Below, one piece after another: positions 52,495-61,062 of a stretch of 64,000 bases of DNA (position 1 is the stretch's first letter; each line of letters begins with the position of its first letter). Origin of the DNA: Winogradskyella litoriviva (GTDB lineage: Bacteria; Bacteroidota; Bacteroidia; Flavobacteriales; Flavobacteriaceae). Under the pieces are notes generated by a model, which saw only the letters and a program-made list of their open reading frames with translations, was not told the DNA's origin and searched no databases. The stretch is taken from contig NZ_JABRWQ010000001.1 in the NCBI RefSeq assembly GCF_013249065.1, forward strand, positions 558,001 to 622,000, read 5' to 3'. Both the position numbers and the translations under genes were made by a program.

Positions 52495-53499
52495 ATGAGT
52501 AGCGAAAAAGATGCAAAATTAAAAGCTTTAAAATTAACTTTAGACAAGTTAGATAAGGCTTACGGAAAAGGAACAGTAATGAAAATGAGCGATCAAGCTG
52601 TGGTCGATGTAGAGGCTATCTCTTCTGGCTCATTAGGTTTAGATATTGCATTAGGCGTTGGTGGTTATCCAAGAGGTCGTGTTATTGAAATATACGGACC
52701 AGAATCTTCGGGTAAAACAACCTTAACATTACATGCCATTGCAGAAGCTCAAAAAGCAGGTGGAATTGCTGCATTTATTGATGCAGAGCATGCTTTTGAC
52801 CGTTTTTACGCTGAAAAATTAGGTGTTGATATAGATAATTTAATTATTTCTCAACCAGATAATGGTGAGCAGGCTTTAGAAATTGCAGATAATTTAATTA
52901 GATCTGGTGCAATTGATATTGTTGTTGTAGATTCTGTTGCAGCATTAACACCAAAAAGTGAAATAGAAGGTGAAATGGGAGATTCTAAAATGGGATTACA
53001 CGCACGTTTAATGTCTCAAGCCCTGAGAAAATTAACTGCTTCTATAAGTAAAACCAATTGTACAGTAATCTTTATTAACCAATTACGTGAAAAAATTGGT
53101 GTAATGTTTGGTAACCCAGAAACAACAACTGGTGGTAATGCACTAAAATTCTACGCTTCTGTTCGTTTAGACATAAGACGTTCTACACAAATAAAAGATA
53201 GTGACGGAAACGTAATGGGTAACAAAACCAGAGTTAAGGTGGTTAAGAACAAAGTTGCTCCACCGTTTAGATTGGCAGAATTTGACATTATGTATGGTGC
53301 AGGTGTTTCTAAAGTAGGCGAAATATTAGATTTAGCAGTAGAACATGATATTGTAAAAAAGAGTGGGTCTTGGTTTAGTTATGGCGACACGAAACTTGGA
53401 CAAGGAAGAGATGCTGTTAAGCTTTTAATACAAGACAATCCTGATTTAATGGATGAATTAGAAGAAAAAGTGAGGACATTGATTAACGAGTCTAAATAA
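52495..53499 (+). CDS. recA: Recombinase RecA
   Basis: A 334-residue RecA: MAW-like [21 protein letters not shown] with Walker A GPESSGKT, Walker [11 protein letters not shown], loop L1 [16 protein letters not shown] and L2 [29 protein letters not shown]. It forms filaments on single-stranded DNA for homologous recombination and SOS induction. It stands alone, with its own promoter motif and terminator, between the SusD gene and the sigma-factor operon; its position between two ECF promoters appears accidental. Confidence 0.97.
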   Translation: MSSEKDAKLKALKLTLDKLDKAYGKGTVMKMSDQAVVDVEAISSGSLGLDIALGVGGYPRGRVIEIYGPESSGKTTLTLHAIAEAQKAGGIAAFIDAEHAFDRFYAEKLGVDIDNLIISQPDNGEQALEIADNLIRSGAIDIVVVDSVAALTPKSEIEGEMGDSKMGLHARLMSQALRKLTASISKTNCTVIFINQLREKIGVMFGNPETTTGGNALKFYASVRLDIRRSTQIKDSDGNVMGNKTRVKVVKNKVAPPFRLAEFDIMYGAGVSKVGEILDLAVEHDIVKKSGSWFSYGDTKLGQGRDAVKLLIQDNPDLMDELEEKVRTLINESK

Positions 53500-53508
53500 T
53501 ATAAAATT

Positions 53509-53538
53509 AAAAAAATCCTGAATTTCAGGATTTTTTTA
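53509..53538 (+). terminator. Terminator after recA
   Basis: ATCCTGA-ATT-TCAGGAT flanked by A and T runs, directly before ECF promoter C. Confidence 0.88.
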
Positions 53539-53547
53539 ATTTTAGAC

Positions 53548-53574
53548 GCAACCCTTTTGCTTTTTTTGCATCTA
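53548..53574 (+). promoter_or_regulatory. ECF-type promoter C (lipoprotein-sigma operon)
   Basis: GACGCAACCCTTTT, then TTTTTGCATCTATAAA; GCAACC and CATCTA separated by 15 bases. It precedes the lipoprotein gene by 26 bases and thereby the sigma factor gene, so the sigma factor probably drives its own operon. Confidence 0.75.
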
Positions 53575-53600
53575 TAAAGTGAAATTGATTATAATTAAGT

Positions 53601-54053
53601 ATGAAAAAAGTTGCCCTATTAGCATTTGCATTCATTTTAACCTTTACATCATGTAGCCTAGATGATGATCCTTCTGATAGTTTTTATTTAGAAGTGTTGC
53701 CTGTTGAAAGTGTTGAGATGCCTGAGTATTTTGTACATGGAGAAACGTATGAAATTTTAGTGACTTACACCAAACCCAATTCGTGTTATTACTTTAATGA
53801 CTTTATTTACGAAATTGATGGACACGAAAGAACAATAGCTGTTGTAAATACTGTTTATTCCAATAATATAACGAACTGTGATGGTGAACCTGAACAAGTT
53901 TCTGTTAATTTCGATTTTACAGTAACAGGATACGAAACTTATGTGTTTAAGTTTTATCAAGGTGAAGACGAAAATGGTGAAGATCAGTATTATTTGGTAG
54001 AAATGCCTGTTATGGATGGTAGGTACATTTCTGACCAACCAGTAAGAGACTAA
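53601..54053 (+). CDS. Small lipoprotein, possibly NigD-like
   Basis: A 150-residue lipoprotein, lipobox ending FTSC (Cys18), then SLDDDPSD. The mature part looks all-beta; the C-terminal YVFKFYQGEDENGEDQYYLVEMPV resembles the C-terminal beta-sandwich of NigD-like lipoproteins in Bacteroides. It starts 26 bases after ECF promoter C and lies 24 bases before the sigma gene. NigD proteins accompany dual membrane-spanning anti-sigma systems, which fits the next two genes. The family call is by eye and tentative; the lipoprotein call is firm. Confidence 0.7.
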   Translation: MKKVALLAFAFILTFTSCSLDDDPSDSFYLEVLPVESVEMPEYFVHGETYEILVTYTKPNSCYYFNDFIYEIDGHERTIAVVNTVYSNNITNCDGEPEQVSVNFDFTVTGYETYVFKFYQGEDENGEDQYYLVEMPVMDGRYISDQPVRD

Positions 54054-54077
54054 TTATTAATTAATTCCTAGAATCAT

Positions 54078-54623
54078 GTGAGTTTAAATCTACTCATAAA
54101 AAACTGTATTAATCAAGATGCTCAAGCTCAAAGCCAATTATACAAGCAATTTGCAAGTAAATTATTTTCGCTTTGTCTTAAGTACTCAAAAAACTATGCA
54201 GAAGCAGAAGATAATTTGCATGATGCATTTATAACTATTTTTAGTAAAATAGGTCAGTATAATAATAAAGGTTCTTTTGAAGGTTGGCTTAAACGTATTG
54301 CAATAAACACATCATTGCAACGGTATAGAGAAGATGTTGGTGTTTATGATATTATTAACGAAGGAAATATTGAAGACGTATCAGTAGATATTAATGAAGA
54401 TGATGTAAGTATTGATTATTTACTAAGCATTATTCAAGAATTACCAGACAGATACAGATTGGTATTTAACCTATATGTATTAGATGGTTATTCTCATGTT
54501 GAAATTAGTGAATTAATAAATATTTCAACCGGAACATCAAAATCTAACTTAGCAAGAGCAAGGATGATTTTAAAACAAAAAATAGAAGATTATAACGCGA
54601 ACTCAAATTCGCACTCAGTATAA
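54078..54623 (+). CDS. ECF RNA polymerase sigma factor
   Basis: A 181-residue sigma-70 family ECF factor with region 2 (KLFSLCLKYSKNYAEAEDNLHDAFITIFSKIGQYNNKGSFEGWLKRIAIN) and region 4 (IQELPDRYRLVFNLYVLDGYSHVEISELINISTGTSKSNLARARMILK). Start is GTG at 54078; an ATG overlapping it is out of frame. Its stop overlaps the ATG of the anti-sigma candidate (TAATG). It is the only sigma gene in the window and is itself downstream of one of three matching ECF promoters, so autoregulation is likely. Confidence 0.93.
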   Translation: MSLNLLIKNCINQDAQAQSQLYKQFASKLFSLCLKYSKNYAEAEDNLHDAFITIFSKIGQYNNKGSFEGWLKRIAINTSLQRYREDVGVYDIINEGNIEDVSVDINEDDVSIDYLLSIIQELPDRYRLVFNLYVLDGYSHVEISELINISTGTSKSNLARARMILKQKIEDYNANSNSHSV

Positions 54624-56218
54624 TGAACGATAAAAAGAACATAGATAGACTTTTTCAAGAAAAGTTTAAAGACTTTGAAGTTACACCTAACGATGCTGTT
54701 TGGGAACGAATTAGCGAAAGTCTTCCTAAGAAAAAGAAGAAACGTAGAGTTATTGCGCTTTGGTGGCAACTTGGTGGTGTTGCAGCTGCTATTGCCATAA
54801 TGTTTACTGTTGGTGTTTCTGTTTTTAATAATGACAGAAGTAATTCGGAAGAATTCCCTATTGTAAATACACCAGATAAAAATGACACTAATTCTGAAAT
54901 TGACAACACCAACAATTCAATAAATAAAGAGCAGAAGGATTTAATAAAAACTGATGAAGATAATTCTAAAGTAGCAGATTCAAATATGGATTCTAAACTA
55001 GAGTCAATATCTAAAGACTCTGAAAATGAAAATCTTCTTAATTCAAACGCTTCAAATCAAATAACAACACCTAATCATTCTGTTAAAACATCTAATGCAG
55101 TTGCCAATACAAATAAAGTAAAAGAAGCCTCTAAATCTATTGATAAGCATAGTAATCTTTCAACGGTTACAAACAAAGAAGAAAATAATAGTAAAGTAGC
55201 TAATCAAAAGACTTCAAATTCAACTTTAGAGTCTGAAAATAAAACGCAACTTAAATCTGAAACGGAAAGAAAATCTGCAATTAAAAAAGCTATTAATGAA
55301 AATAAAACAGTTATAGCAGAAAATCAATCTTCGCAAAAAATAAAAGAAGAAACAAATTTAAATTCTGCAGAATCCGCAAAATCTGAAGCTACTGAAGCTG
55401 AGAATTCACTGATTGAAGACCCAATAAAAGAATCTATAGAAAACGCTATAGCAGAAAATAATAAAACAATAAATGAAGAAGAAAAAGAAGATGACCAAAG
55501 CAGGTGGAGCATTGCACCAAATGTTGCACCTGTTTATTTTAATTCATTCGGTCAAGGTTCTTCATTAGACAAACAATTTAACGACAACGACAAAAGCAGT
55601 GATATTAATATGAGTTACGGTATTGCTGGAAGTTATTCTATTTCTAAAAAATTAAAAATTAGGGCTGGTATTAACCGTGTTAACTTAAACCAAACTACTT
55701 CTGATGTCTATGCGTTTACAGGAGCAGAAACGGCTGCTAGAGGTGTAGATGCAGAATTTAAAAACATTTCGTTTAATAATAATGAAGAACACGTGTCTCT
55801 TATGAGCACTGTTATGATGAATAGATCCTCTACTCCAGAGTTATTTAATACCAAAGAAACAGGTAGCATTGATCAAAAATTTGGCTTTATTGAAGTACCT
55901 GTTGAATTAGAATACCGCTTATTAGACAAAAAATTTGGTATTAATGTTATAGGTGGATTTAGTACATTCATTTTAAGTAACAATGAAATTTACGCAGATG
56001 TTAACGGCTCAACAACTTTAATAGGTGAAGCAAACAATATAAATGACACTAGTTTTAGTGCCAATTTTGGATTAGGTATGGATTACAGTTTATCAAAACA
56101 ATGGAATCTAAATCTACAACCAACATTTAAATATCAAATTAACACATTCAATAATACAACAGGTGATTTTAAACCTTTCTTTATTGGTGTTTATACAGGC
56201 TTAAGTTATAAGTTTTAG
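54623..56218 (+). CDS. Candidate dual membrane-spanning anti-sigma factor
   Basis: A 531-residue protein. Residues 1-43 are cytoplasmic and charged, with the motif DRLFQEKFKDFEVTPNDAVW common to anti-sigma proteins of this phylum. A single inner-membrane helix follows (about 44-67). A Ser/Asn/Lys/Glu-rich disordered stretch of about 215 residues (70-285) could cross the periplasm. Residues about 290-531 look like an outer-membrane beta-barrel ending in YTGLSYKF with terminal Phe. One chain could thus link both membranes, like the Dma proteins of Bacteroides thetaiotaomicron. It overlaps the sigma gene by one base. Confidence 0.8.
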   Translation: MNDKKNIDRLFQEKFKDFEVTPNDAVWERISESLPKKKKKRRVIALWWQLGGVAAAIAIMFTVGVSVFNNDRSNSEEFPIVNTPDKNDTNSEIDNTNNSINKEQKDLIKTDEDNSKVADSNMDSKLESISKDSENENLLNSNASNQITTPNHSVKTSNAVANTNKVKEASKSIDKHSNLSTVTNKEENNSKVANQKTSNSTLESENKTQLKSETERKSAIKKAINENKTVIAENQSSQKIKEETNLNSAESAKSEATEAENSLIEDPIKESIENAIAENNKTINEEEKEDDQSRWSIAPNVAPVYFNSFGQGSSLDKQFNDNDKSSDINMSYGIAGSYSISKKLKIRAGINRVNLNQTTSDVYAFTGAETAARGVDAEFKNISFNNNEEHVSLMSTVMMNRSSTPELFNTKETGSIDQKFGFIEVPVELEYRLLDKKFGINVIGGFSTFILSNNEIYADVNGSTTLIGEANNINDTSFSANFGLGMDYSLSKQWNLNLQPTFKYQINTFNNTTGDFKPFFIGVYTGLSYKF

Positions 56219-56269
56219 GTTAGGTTATTGCAACAAAAAAGCTATGATGAATACAAATGCAATGATTAT

Positions 56270-56301
56270 AAAAGCTACTCCTGGTTAGAGTAGCTTTTTT
56301 T
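56270..56301. terminator. Terminator after the sigma operon
   Basis: AAAGCTACTC and GAGTAGCTTT pair around CTGGTTA, followed by a T run. It lies between convergent genes. Confidence 0.85.
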
Positions 56302-57037
56302 ATGCTTTTAATGAACTTAGTTCGTTATAAATTAAAGTTCTCGTTTTTTCATTTAAATGCTTTGTGTCTTGTGCTGTTAAACCTTCTGTTGGAATAAATT
56401 TGTGAATCTTAGCACGCATTTTACCTGGACTACCACTAAAAAACGTATAAGAAAATCGCTTCTTATTATCATAGAATGTTAAAGGCACAACTGGTATTTG
56501 ATGGTTAATTGCTAAACGAAACGCACCATCTTTAAAGCTATCTAACAAAATATGTTCTTCTGGCACGCCACCTTCGGGAAATATACAAATACTAACACCC
56601 TGTTTTAATCGCCTTTGTGCTCTTAAAAACACAGCTTGTCTACTTTTAGCACTGCTTCTATCTACTAAAATACATGTTCTTTTATAAAAGAATCCAAACA
56701 ACGGAATTTTAGCCAATTCTTGCTTACCAACAAACACAAACGGATTTTTAACAGCAACCAACATTAGCATAATATCTGCCATTGATGTATGGTTAGCTAT
56801 AAACATATAACTCTTATCAGGATTTGGTATTTCTTCTCTTTTAATTTTATAGCCAAAGCCCATCCCTATTAAAATAAACTTAGACCAAATACGAGCAAGC
56901 CTAAAAAACAAAGGATACCATCGCTCTCTAGAAATTGAAATTATAAGAAGAGGAAACAATACAATAATCGGAATGGCTACTAAAACATAGAACCAAATAC
57001 GATATAAAACCCAAAAAGGATATTTAAAAATTGTCAT
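56300..57037 (-). CDS. Lysophospholipid acyltransferase (PlsC-like), second copy
   Basis: A 245-residue LPLAT protein with NHTSMADIML (HX4D) and FPEGGVPEEH (PEG) motifs and an N-terminal membrane anchor (about 8-35). It differs strongly from the plsC at 739 (FPEGG in place of FPEGT), so it may have another acceptor or chain preference. It is monocistronic on the minus strand and its stop touches the terminator of the sigma operon. Confidence 0.88.
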   Translation of the reverse strand: MTIFKYPFWVLYRIWFYVLVAIPIIVLFPLLIISISRERWYPLFFRLARIWSKFILIGMGFGYKIKREEIPNPDKSYMFIANHTSMADIMLMLVAVKNPFVFVGKQELAKIPLFGFFYKRTCILVDRSSAKSRQAVFLRAQRRLKQGVSICIFPEGGVPEEHILLDSFKDGAFRLAINHQIPVVPLTFYDNKKRFSYTFFSGSPGKMRAKIHKFIPTEGLTAQDTKHLNEKTRTLIYNELSSLKA

Positions 57038-57093
57038 AACACCAAAACTAACTATTTAAATTAAATCGTTTCTAATTGTTCTGCTAAAAAATT

Positions 57094-57101
57094 TACCTTT
57101 G
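57094..57101 (+). promoter_or_regulatory. -7 promoter motif for trpS
   Basis: TACCTTTG, a TAnnTTTG match, 52 bases before the trpS ATG. Confidence 0.55.
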
Positions 57102-57129
57102 TTTTTTCAACTAAGTTTAATTTAAAAGA

Positions 57130-57147
57130 TTCCTGTTTACGCAGGAA
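57130..57147 (+). repeat. Hairpin in the trpS leader, half of repeat family 2
   Basis: TTCCTG-TTTACG-CAGGAA resembles one arm of the inverted-repeat element at 21341-21417 (ATTCCTGCCTTCGCAGGAAT). It ends 6 bases before the trpS ATG. Confidence 0.5.
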
Positions 57148-57153
57148 GTAAAC

Positions 57154-58122
57154 ATGGCAAGAATATTAACAGGCGTACAAAGTACAGGAACACCACATTT
57201 AGGCAATATATTAGGGGCAATATTACCAGCAATAGAAATGGCAAACGATGCTAATAACGATTCGTTTTTATTTATTGCCAACCTACATACGTTAACTCAA
57301 ATTAAAGATGCTGAAGAACTAAGAAATCACACCTACTCTGTAGCTGCAACATGGTTAGCGTTTGGGTTAGATATTGAAAAAACAGTATTTTACAGACAAA
57401 GTGATATTCCGCAAGTAACAGAATTATCATGGTATTTAAGCTGTTTCTTTCCATACCAACGTTTAACTTTAGCTCATGGTTTTAAAGATAAAGCAGATCG
57501 TTTAGAAGATGTTAACTCTGGTTTGTTTACCTATCCAATGTTAATGGCTGCAGATATTTTATTGTATGATGCAGAAATAATTCCGGTTGGAAAAGATCAA
57601 TTACAACATATTGAAATGACACGCGATGTCGCCTCTCGTTTCCATGCAAAAATGGGAGAAGCTTTTGTGTTACCTGAAGGAAAAATACAAGAAAACGGTA
57701 TGTTGATTCCTGGTACAGATGGAGAAAAGATGAGCAAAAGTAGAGATAACTTCATCAATATATTTTTACCCGAAAAAAAATTACGTAAAAAAATAATGTC
57801 TATTGAAACTGACAGTACACCTCTAGAAGACCCAAAAGATTGGTCAACCTGTAACTGTTTTGCCATATATAGTTTATTAGCTTCTGATGACCAAATTGCA
57901 GAAATGAAAGTCAATTATGAAGGTGGAAACTACGGCTACGGACACGCTAAACAAGCATTATATGAATTGGTTTTAGAGCGTTTTTCTCAACAAAGAGAAC
58001 GTTATGCGTATTATATGGATAATCTTGAAGAAGTTGATGCTGCCTTAGCTAAAGGCGCTGCTAAGGCTAAATTGGTTGCAGATGATGTTTTAAAGCGAGT
58101 TAGAGCTAAGGTTGGGTATTAA
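57154..58122 (+). CDS. trpS: Tryptophan--tRNA ligase
   Basis: A 322-residue class I aminoacyl-tRNA synthetase. It has the HIGH-type motif in GVQSTGTPHLGNILGA (HLGN) and KMSKS in DGEKMSKSRDN; GKDQLQHIEMTRDVASRFH is the tryptophan-specific segment. It charges tRNA-Trp. Length matches the bacterial family. A hairpin lies directly before the start; it is more likely a repeat remnant than a T-box or leader-peptide attenuator, since no tandem Trp codons occur upstream. Confidence 0.95.
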   Translation: MARILTGVQSTGTPHLGNILGAILPAIEMANDANNDSFLFIANLHTLTQIKDAEELRNHTYSVAATWLAFGLDIEKTVFYRQSDIPQVTELSWYLSCFFPYQRLTLAHGFKDKADRLEDVNSGLFTYPMLMAADILLYDAEIIPVGKDQLQHIEMTRDVASRFHAKMGEAFVLPEGKIQENGMLIPGTDGEKMSKSRDNFINIFLPEKKLRKKIMSIETDSTPLEDPKDWSTCNCFAIYSLLASDDQIAEMKVNYEGGNYGYGHAKQALYELVLERFSQQRERYAYYMDNLEEVDAALAKGAAKAKLVADDVLKRVRAKVGY

Positions 58123-58141
58123 TAACAGGTTCCAATGACAA

Positions 58142-58306
58142 ATGAATAAATCACCTGTAACCTCTGTTCTTGTTATCATTGCCATGATTCTTGTAACCTT
58201 TTCAAGAATAAAGAATGGTTCTATAGATGCGTTGGGTTACGCAGCAATTGCAGTACTTCTGGCGAATGTGTTAAAATTAATTTTTATAGATAAAAAACCT
58301 AAATAA
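58142..58306 (+). CDS. Small two-helix membrane protein (54 aa)
   Basis: ATG-started frame of 54 codons, 19 bases after the trpS stop. The product starts MNKSPVTSVL, has two hydrophobic segments (about 7-21 and 31-49) and ends FIDKKPK. Good coding-like composition and a position suggesting cotranscription with trpS support it. It overlaps the end of the convergent dprA gene by 8 bases. No family recognised. Confidence 0.6.
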   Translation: MNKSPVTSVLVIIAMILVTFSRIKNGSIDALGYAAIAVLLANVLKLIFIDKKPK

Positions 58307-59402
58307 CCTCAAACAATTTACCTGGTAAAGGCCTTACAACACCTTTCAATTCCATATTAAGCAATATGCCTGCTATCTTATAGGTTGGCATTTCGCATCG
58401 TAATGCTATGACATCTAGTAATTCTTTATTATTCTCTTTTAAAAAATTATAAATGATTTTTTCATCGGGTTCTAACTCTACAAATAATTGTTGTTGTACT
58501 GCTGGTTTTTTGTCTGATTCTAATTCCCAATTCAACATATAAGGCACATCCAAAGGATTAGATAATAAATGGGCTTTTTGGAATTTTATTAAATTATTAC
58601 AACCTACGCTCTGGCTATCCGTAGTTCTTCCTGGTACTGCAAATACTTCTCTATTATAAGAATTAGCAATATCTGCGGTAACTAAACTTCCACCTTTTTC
58701 TGCTGATTCTATAACAATCGTTGCTTCACTAAGGCCTGCAATAATACGGTTTCGTTTTAGAAAATTATTTCTATCAAATGGGTCTGAACTCCAAAAATCA
58801 GTATAAAAACCACCATGATTTTCAATATCTGCCACATACTTTTTATGTACCTTAGGATATATTTGGTTGAGTCCATGTGCCAAACAACCAACGGTTTGCA
58901 AATTGTGTTTTACAGCAGCTCTTTGTGCTGTAATATCAGTTCCGTAAGCAAAACCAGAAACTATTATAGGATTAAACTGAGATAAAGATTCTACTAATTT
59001 TTCGCAAAATGCAATACCACTAGTAGTTATTTTGCGTGCACCAACAATACTAATAATACGTTGTTGTTTTATATTAATATTACCAGATTGAAATAATACA
59101 ATAGGACCATCAATGCAGTGTTTTAAACGTTCAGGATAGGTATCATCTGTAAAATAATGCGAAACAATAGCGTTGTCTTTTATAAATTTTAATTCGCGCT
59201 CAGCTTCTTCTAAATGTATTTTATCAAAAAGCCCTTGAATTGTAATAGTACCAATACCATCTATTTTTAAAAGTGTAGATTGTTTTTCATTTAAAACCGC
59301 TTCTGCAGAACCACAATGATTAATTAACTTTTTAGCCGTTGTTGCTCCTATTTTTGGAACGTGTTGCAATGCTAAAGCGTAAATAAGTTGCTGGTCTGTC
59401 AT
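58299..59402 (-). CDS. dprA: DNA-processing protein DprA
   Basis: A 367-residue DprA/Smf: N-terminal helix-hairpin-helix-like part (LQHVPKIGATTAKKLINHCGSAEAVL), Rossmann core with ISIVGARKITTSGI, IVSGFAYGTDITAQRAAV, NRIIAGLSEATIVIESAEKGGSLVTADIA and VFAVPG, and a C-terminal winged helix. DprA binds incoming single-stranded DNA and loads RecA during natural transformation. No other competence gene is in the window; recA is 5 kb away but that need not mean anything. Confidence 0.94.
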   Translation of the reverse strand: MTDQQLIYALALQHVPKIGATTAKKLINHCGSAEAVLNEKQSTLLKIDGIGTITIQGLFDKIHLEEAERELKFIKDNAIVSHYFTDDTYPERLKHCIDGPIVLFQSGNINIKQQRIISIVGARKITTSGIAFCEKLVESLSQFNPIIVSGFAYGTDITAQRAAVKHNLQTVGCLAHGLNQIYPKVHKKYVADIENHGGFYTDFWSSDPFDRNNFLKRNRIIAGLSEATIVIESAEKGGSLVTADIANSYNREVFAVPGRTTDSQSVGCNNLIKFQKAHLLSNPLDVPYMLNWELESDKKPAVQQQLFVELEPDEKIIYNFLKENNKELLDVIALRCEMPTYKIAGILLNMELKGVVRPLPGKLFEVI

Positions 59403-59491
59403 TAATTAGAATTCTTTAGCGTGTAATTTAACGAAATACTTCTCAAGATAAAAGAAGGTTTTTCTTATTTTTATAACATCAATAATAACTT

Positions 59492-59884
59492 ATGAAATCG
59501 CGCTCAATATTTATCTTCCTCTTAATGCTTTCTTTTATCGCCACAGCACAAAATTCAAAATTTAATAGTATTGAAGACTCTGTTACCATAAAACCAACTC
59601 TAACTTTAATGGATTTAAATGAATTTTCATTTTTCAAAAATGATACCTCTTCAATATTCAGCACTTTTGATTATTCTAAAAAATTGAACACACAACTTGT
59701 TGGATTGAAATTTGATATGGCGAAAATTGAAATCATGAGAGATGGGTTTATTGTATTTTATTCTAAAGGCCTAAAAAGTAGTTTCTTTAGAGACTTCAAT
59801 ATAACGTATAGACGTGCCGAACTAAAACGACTATTGCCAAAAATTCCTGATTATAGAAATTATGACCCACGCACAAATCTCTAA
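59492..59884 (+). CDS. Small exported protein, unknown
   Basis: A 130-residue protein with a signal peptide (about 1-19, SFIATAQ). The mature part (NSKFNSIEDSVTIKPTLTLM to PKIPDYRNYDPRTNL) is mixed alpha/beta with no family that I recognise. It lies between dprA (divergent, 89 bases away) and the HU-SPOR gene. Confidence 0.7.
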   Translation: MKSRSIFIFLLMLSFIATAQNSKFNSIEDSVTIKPTLTLMDLNEFSFFKNDTSSIFSTFDYSKKLNTQLVGLKFDMAKIEIMRDGFIVFYSKGLKSSFFRDFNITYRRAELKRLLPKIPDYRNYDPRTNL

Positions 59885-60008
59885 AAATAAGCGTCAATTT
59901 TAGTAAATATTTTGTCTAGAATTCATAGCAAATCAATCACATAGATAATTAATAATTTCGATGTTAATAACTAAGTCAAACTAAATTTCGTTCAGAAACA
60001 AAAATTTT

Positions 60009-60016
60009 TAACTTTG
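60009..60016 (+). promoter_or_regulatory. -7 promoter motif for the HU-SPOR gene
   Basis: TAACTTTG, an exact TAnnTTTG match, ends only 6 bases before the ATG at 60023. With the start site expected 4-7 bases after the motif, the mRNA would be leaderless or nearly so. It also overlaps the upstream TTG of the longest frame. Confidence 0.6.
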
Positions 60017-60022
60017 CGTTAT

Positions 60023-60964
60023 ATGCAGTTAGAGACTTACATTAGCGACCTTTTATACCGATACGATTGTGTTACTGTTCCTGGGTTTGGAGCTTTTTTA
60101 ACACAGCGTGTTTCGGCTAAAGTACACGAAACAACACATACATTTTACCCTCCAAAAAAGGCATTGTCTTTTAACGAGCAGTTACAACAAAATGATGGAT
60201 TGTTGGGTAATTATATTGCTGAGGTTGAGAAAATACCTTACGCAACAGCTCTTAATAATATCTCTAAAAAAATAAAGTCTATTAAATCTCTTTTAACTGA
60301 CGGTGAAACTGTAAAGTTTAAAAATATTGGTGATTTGGTATTAAATACTGATGGTAAAATTCAATTTGACCCATCTAGTCATATCAACTACTTAACGGAT
60401 TCTTTTGGCTTATCTCATTTTACGTCTTCTGATGTAAATCGTGAGATATATTTAGAGAATGTTGAAAATATAGAAGTCCATACACCAATTATTTTAACTC
60501 CAGAAAAACGTGCAAACCATAATTGGATAAAATATGCTGCTGCAGCCGTGTTTGTTATAGGGTTCAGTAGTTTGGCACTTATTACTTACTCAAAAAACAA
60601 TAAGATTGCAAATCAAAACCAATTAGCGCAAGAACAAGCTTATGAGCAACTCGATGCTAAGGTGCAAGAAGCTACTTTTGTTATTAGTAATCCATTACCT
60701 GCTGCTACGTTAAATTTAGAAAAGCAAAGTGGTAATTACCATGTTGTTGCAGGTGCTTTTAGAGTTGAAGCTAATTCTGATAAAAAAGTAAATCAGCTTA
60801 GAAACAAAGGCTATCGTGCCAGAAAAATTGGTGTAAATCGTTATGGTTTGCATGAGGTAGTTTACGGCAGTTATACATCTAGAGAAGAAGCTCAAAAACA
60901 ACTTTATAAGATTCGAAGAGAGCATAATCGTGATGCCTGGTTGCTAATTAAGAAGCTTAAGTAA
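60023..60964 (+). CDS. HU-CCDC81 and SPOR domain protein
   Basis: A 313-residue protein found in Bacteroidota. The N-terminal 120 residues form the HU-CCDC81 domains (MQLETYISDLLYRYDCVTVPGFGAFL, then FNEQLQQNDGLLGNYIAE); a single membrane helix lies near 172-194; the C-terminal 70 residues are a SPOR domain (YHVVAGAFRVEANSDKKVNQLRNKGYRARKIG) that binds denuded peptidoglycan, usually at the division site. The chain thus links cytoplasm and cell wall. The frame extends to TTG 60014, inside the -7 motif, so ATG 60023 is chosen. Confidence 0.9.
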   Translation: MQLETYISDLLYRYDCVTVPGFGAFLTQRVSAKVHETTHTFYPPKKALSFNEQLQQNDGLLGNYIAEVEKIPYATALNNISKKIKSIKSLLTDGETVKFKNIGDLVLNTDGKIQFDPSSHINYLTDSFGLSHFTSSDVNREIYLENVENIEVHTPIILTPEKRANHNWIKYAAAAVFVIGFSSLALITYSKNNKIANQNQLAQEQAYEQLDAKVQEATFVISNPLPAATLNLEKQSGNYHVVAGAFRVEANSDKKVNQLRNKGYRARKIGVNRYGLHEVVYGSYTSREEAQKQLYKIRREHNRDAWLLIKKLK

Positions 60965-61036
60965 GCTTTTTACATATTGTCTAACGAGTTTTTCTACTTT
61001 TTATACTTATTCATACAACGCGTTATAAAATCGCTC

Positions 61037-61044
61037 TATATTTG
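61037..61044 (+). promoter_or_regulatory. -7 promoter motif for the thioesterase gene
   Basis: TATATTTG, a TAnnTTTG match, 18 bases before the ATG at 61063. Confidence 0.55.
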
Positions 61045-61062
61045 CACAAATTTTAATCTTTT

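Noticed and set aside
55324..55512. Minus-strand Ser-rich frame inside the anti-sigma gene
   Set aside because: Low-complexity mirror of the Glu/Asn/Ser-rich linker; not a gene.
57102..57153. T-box or tryptophan attenuator before trpS
   Set aside because: The hairpin resembles a repeat fragment; there is no Trp-codon leader peptide, T-box sequence or terminator U run.
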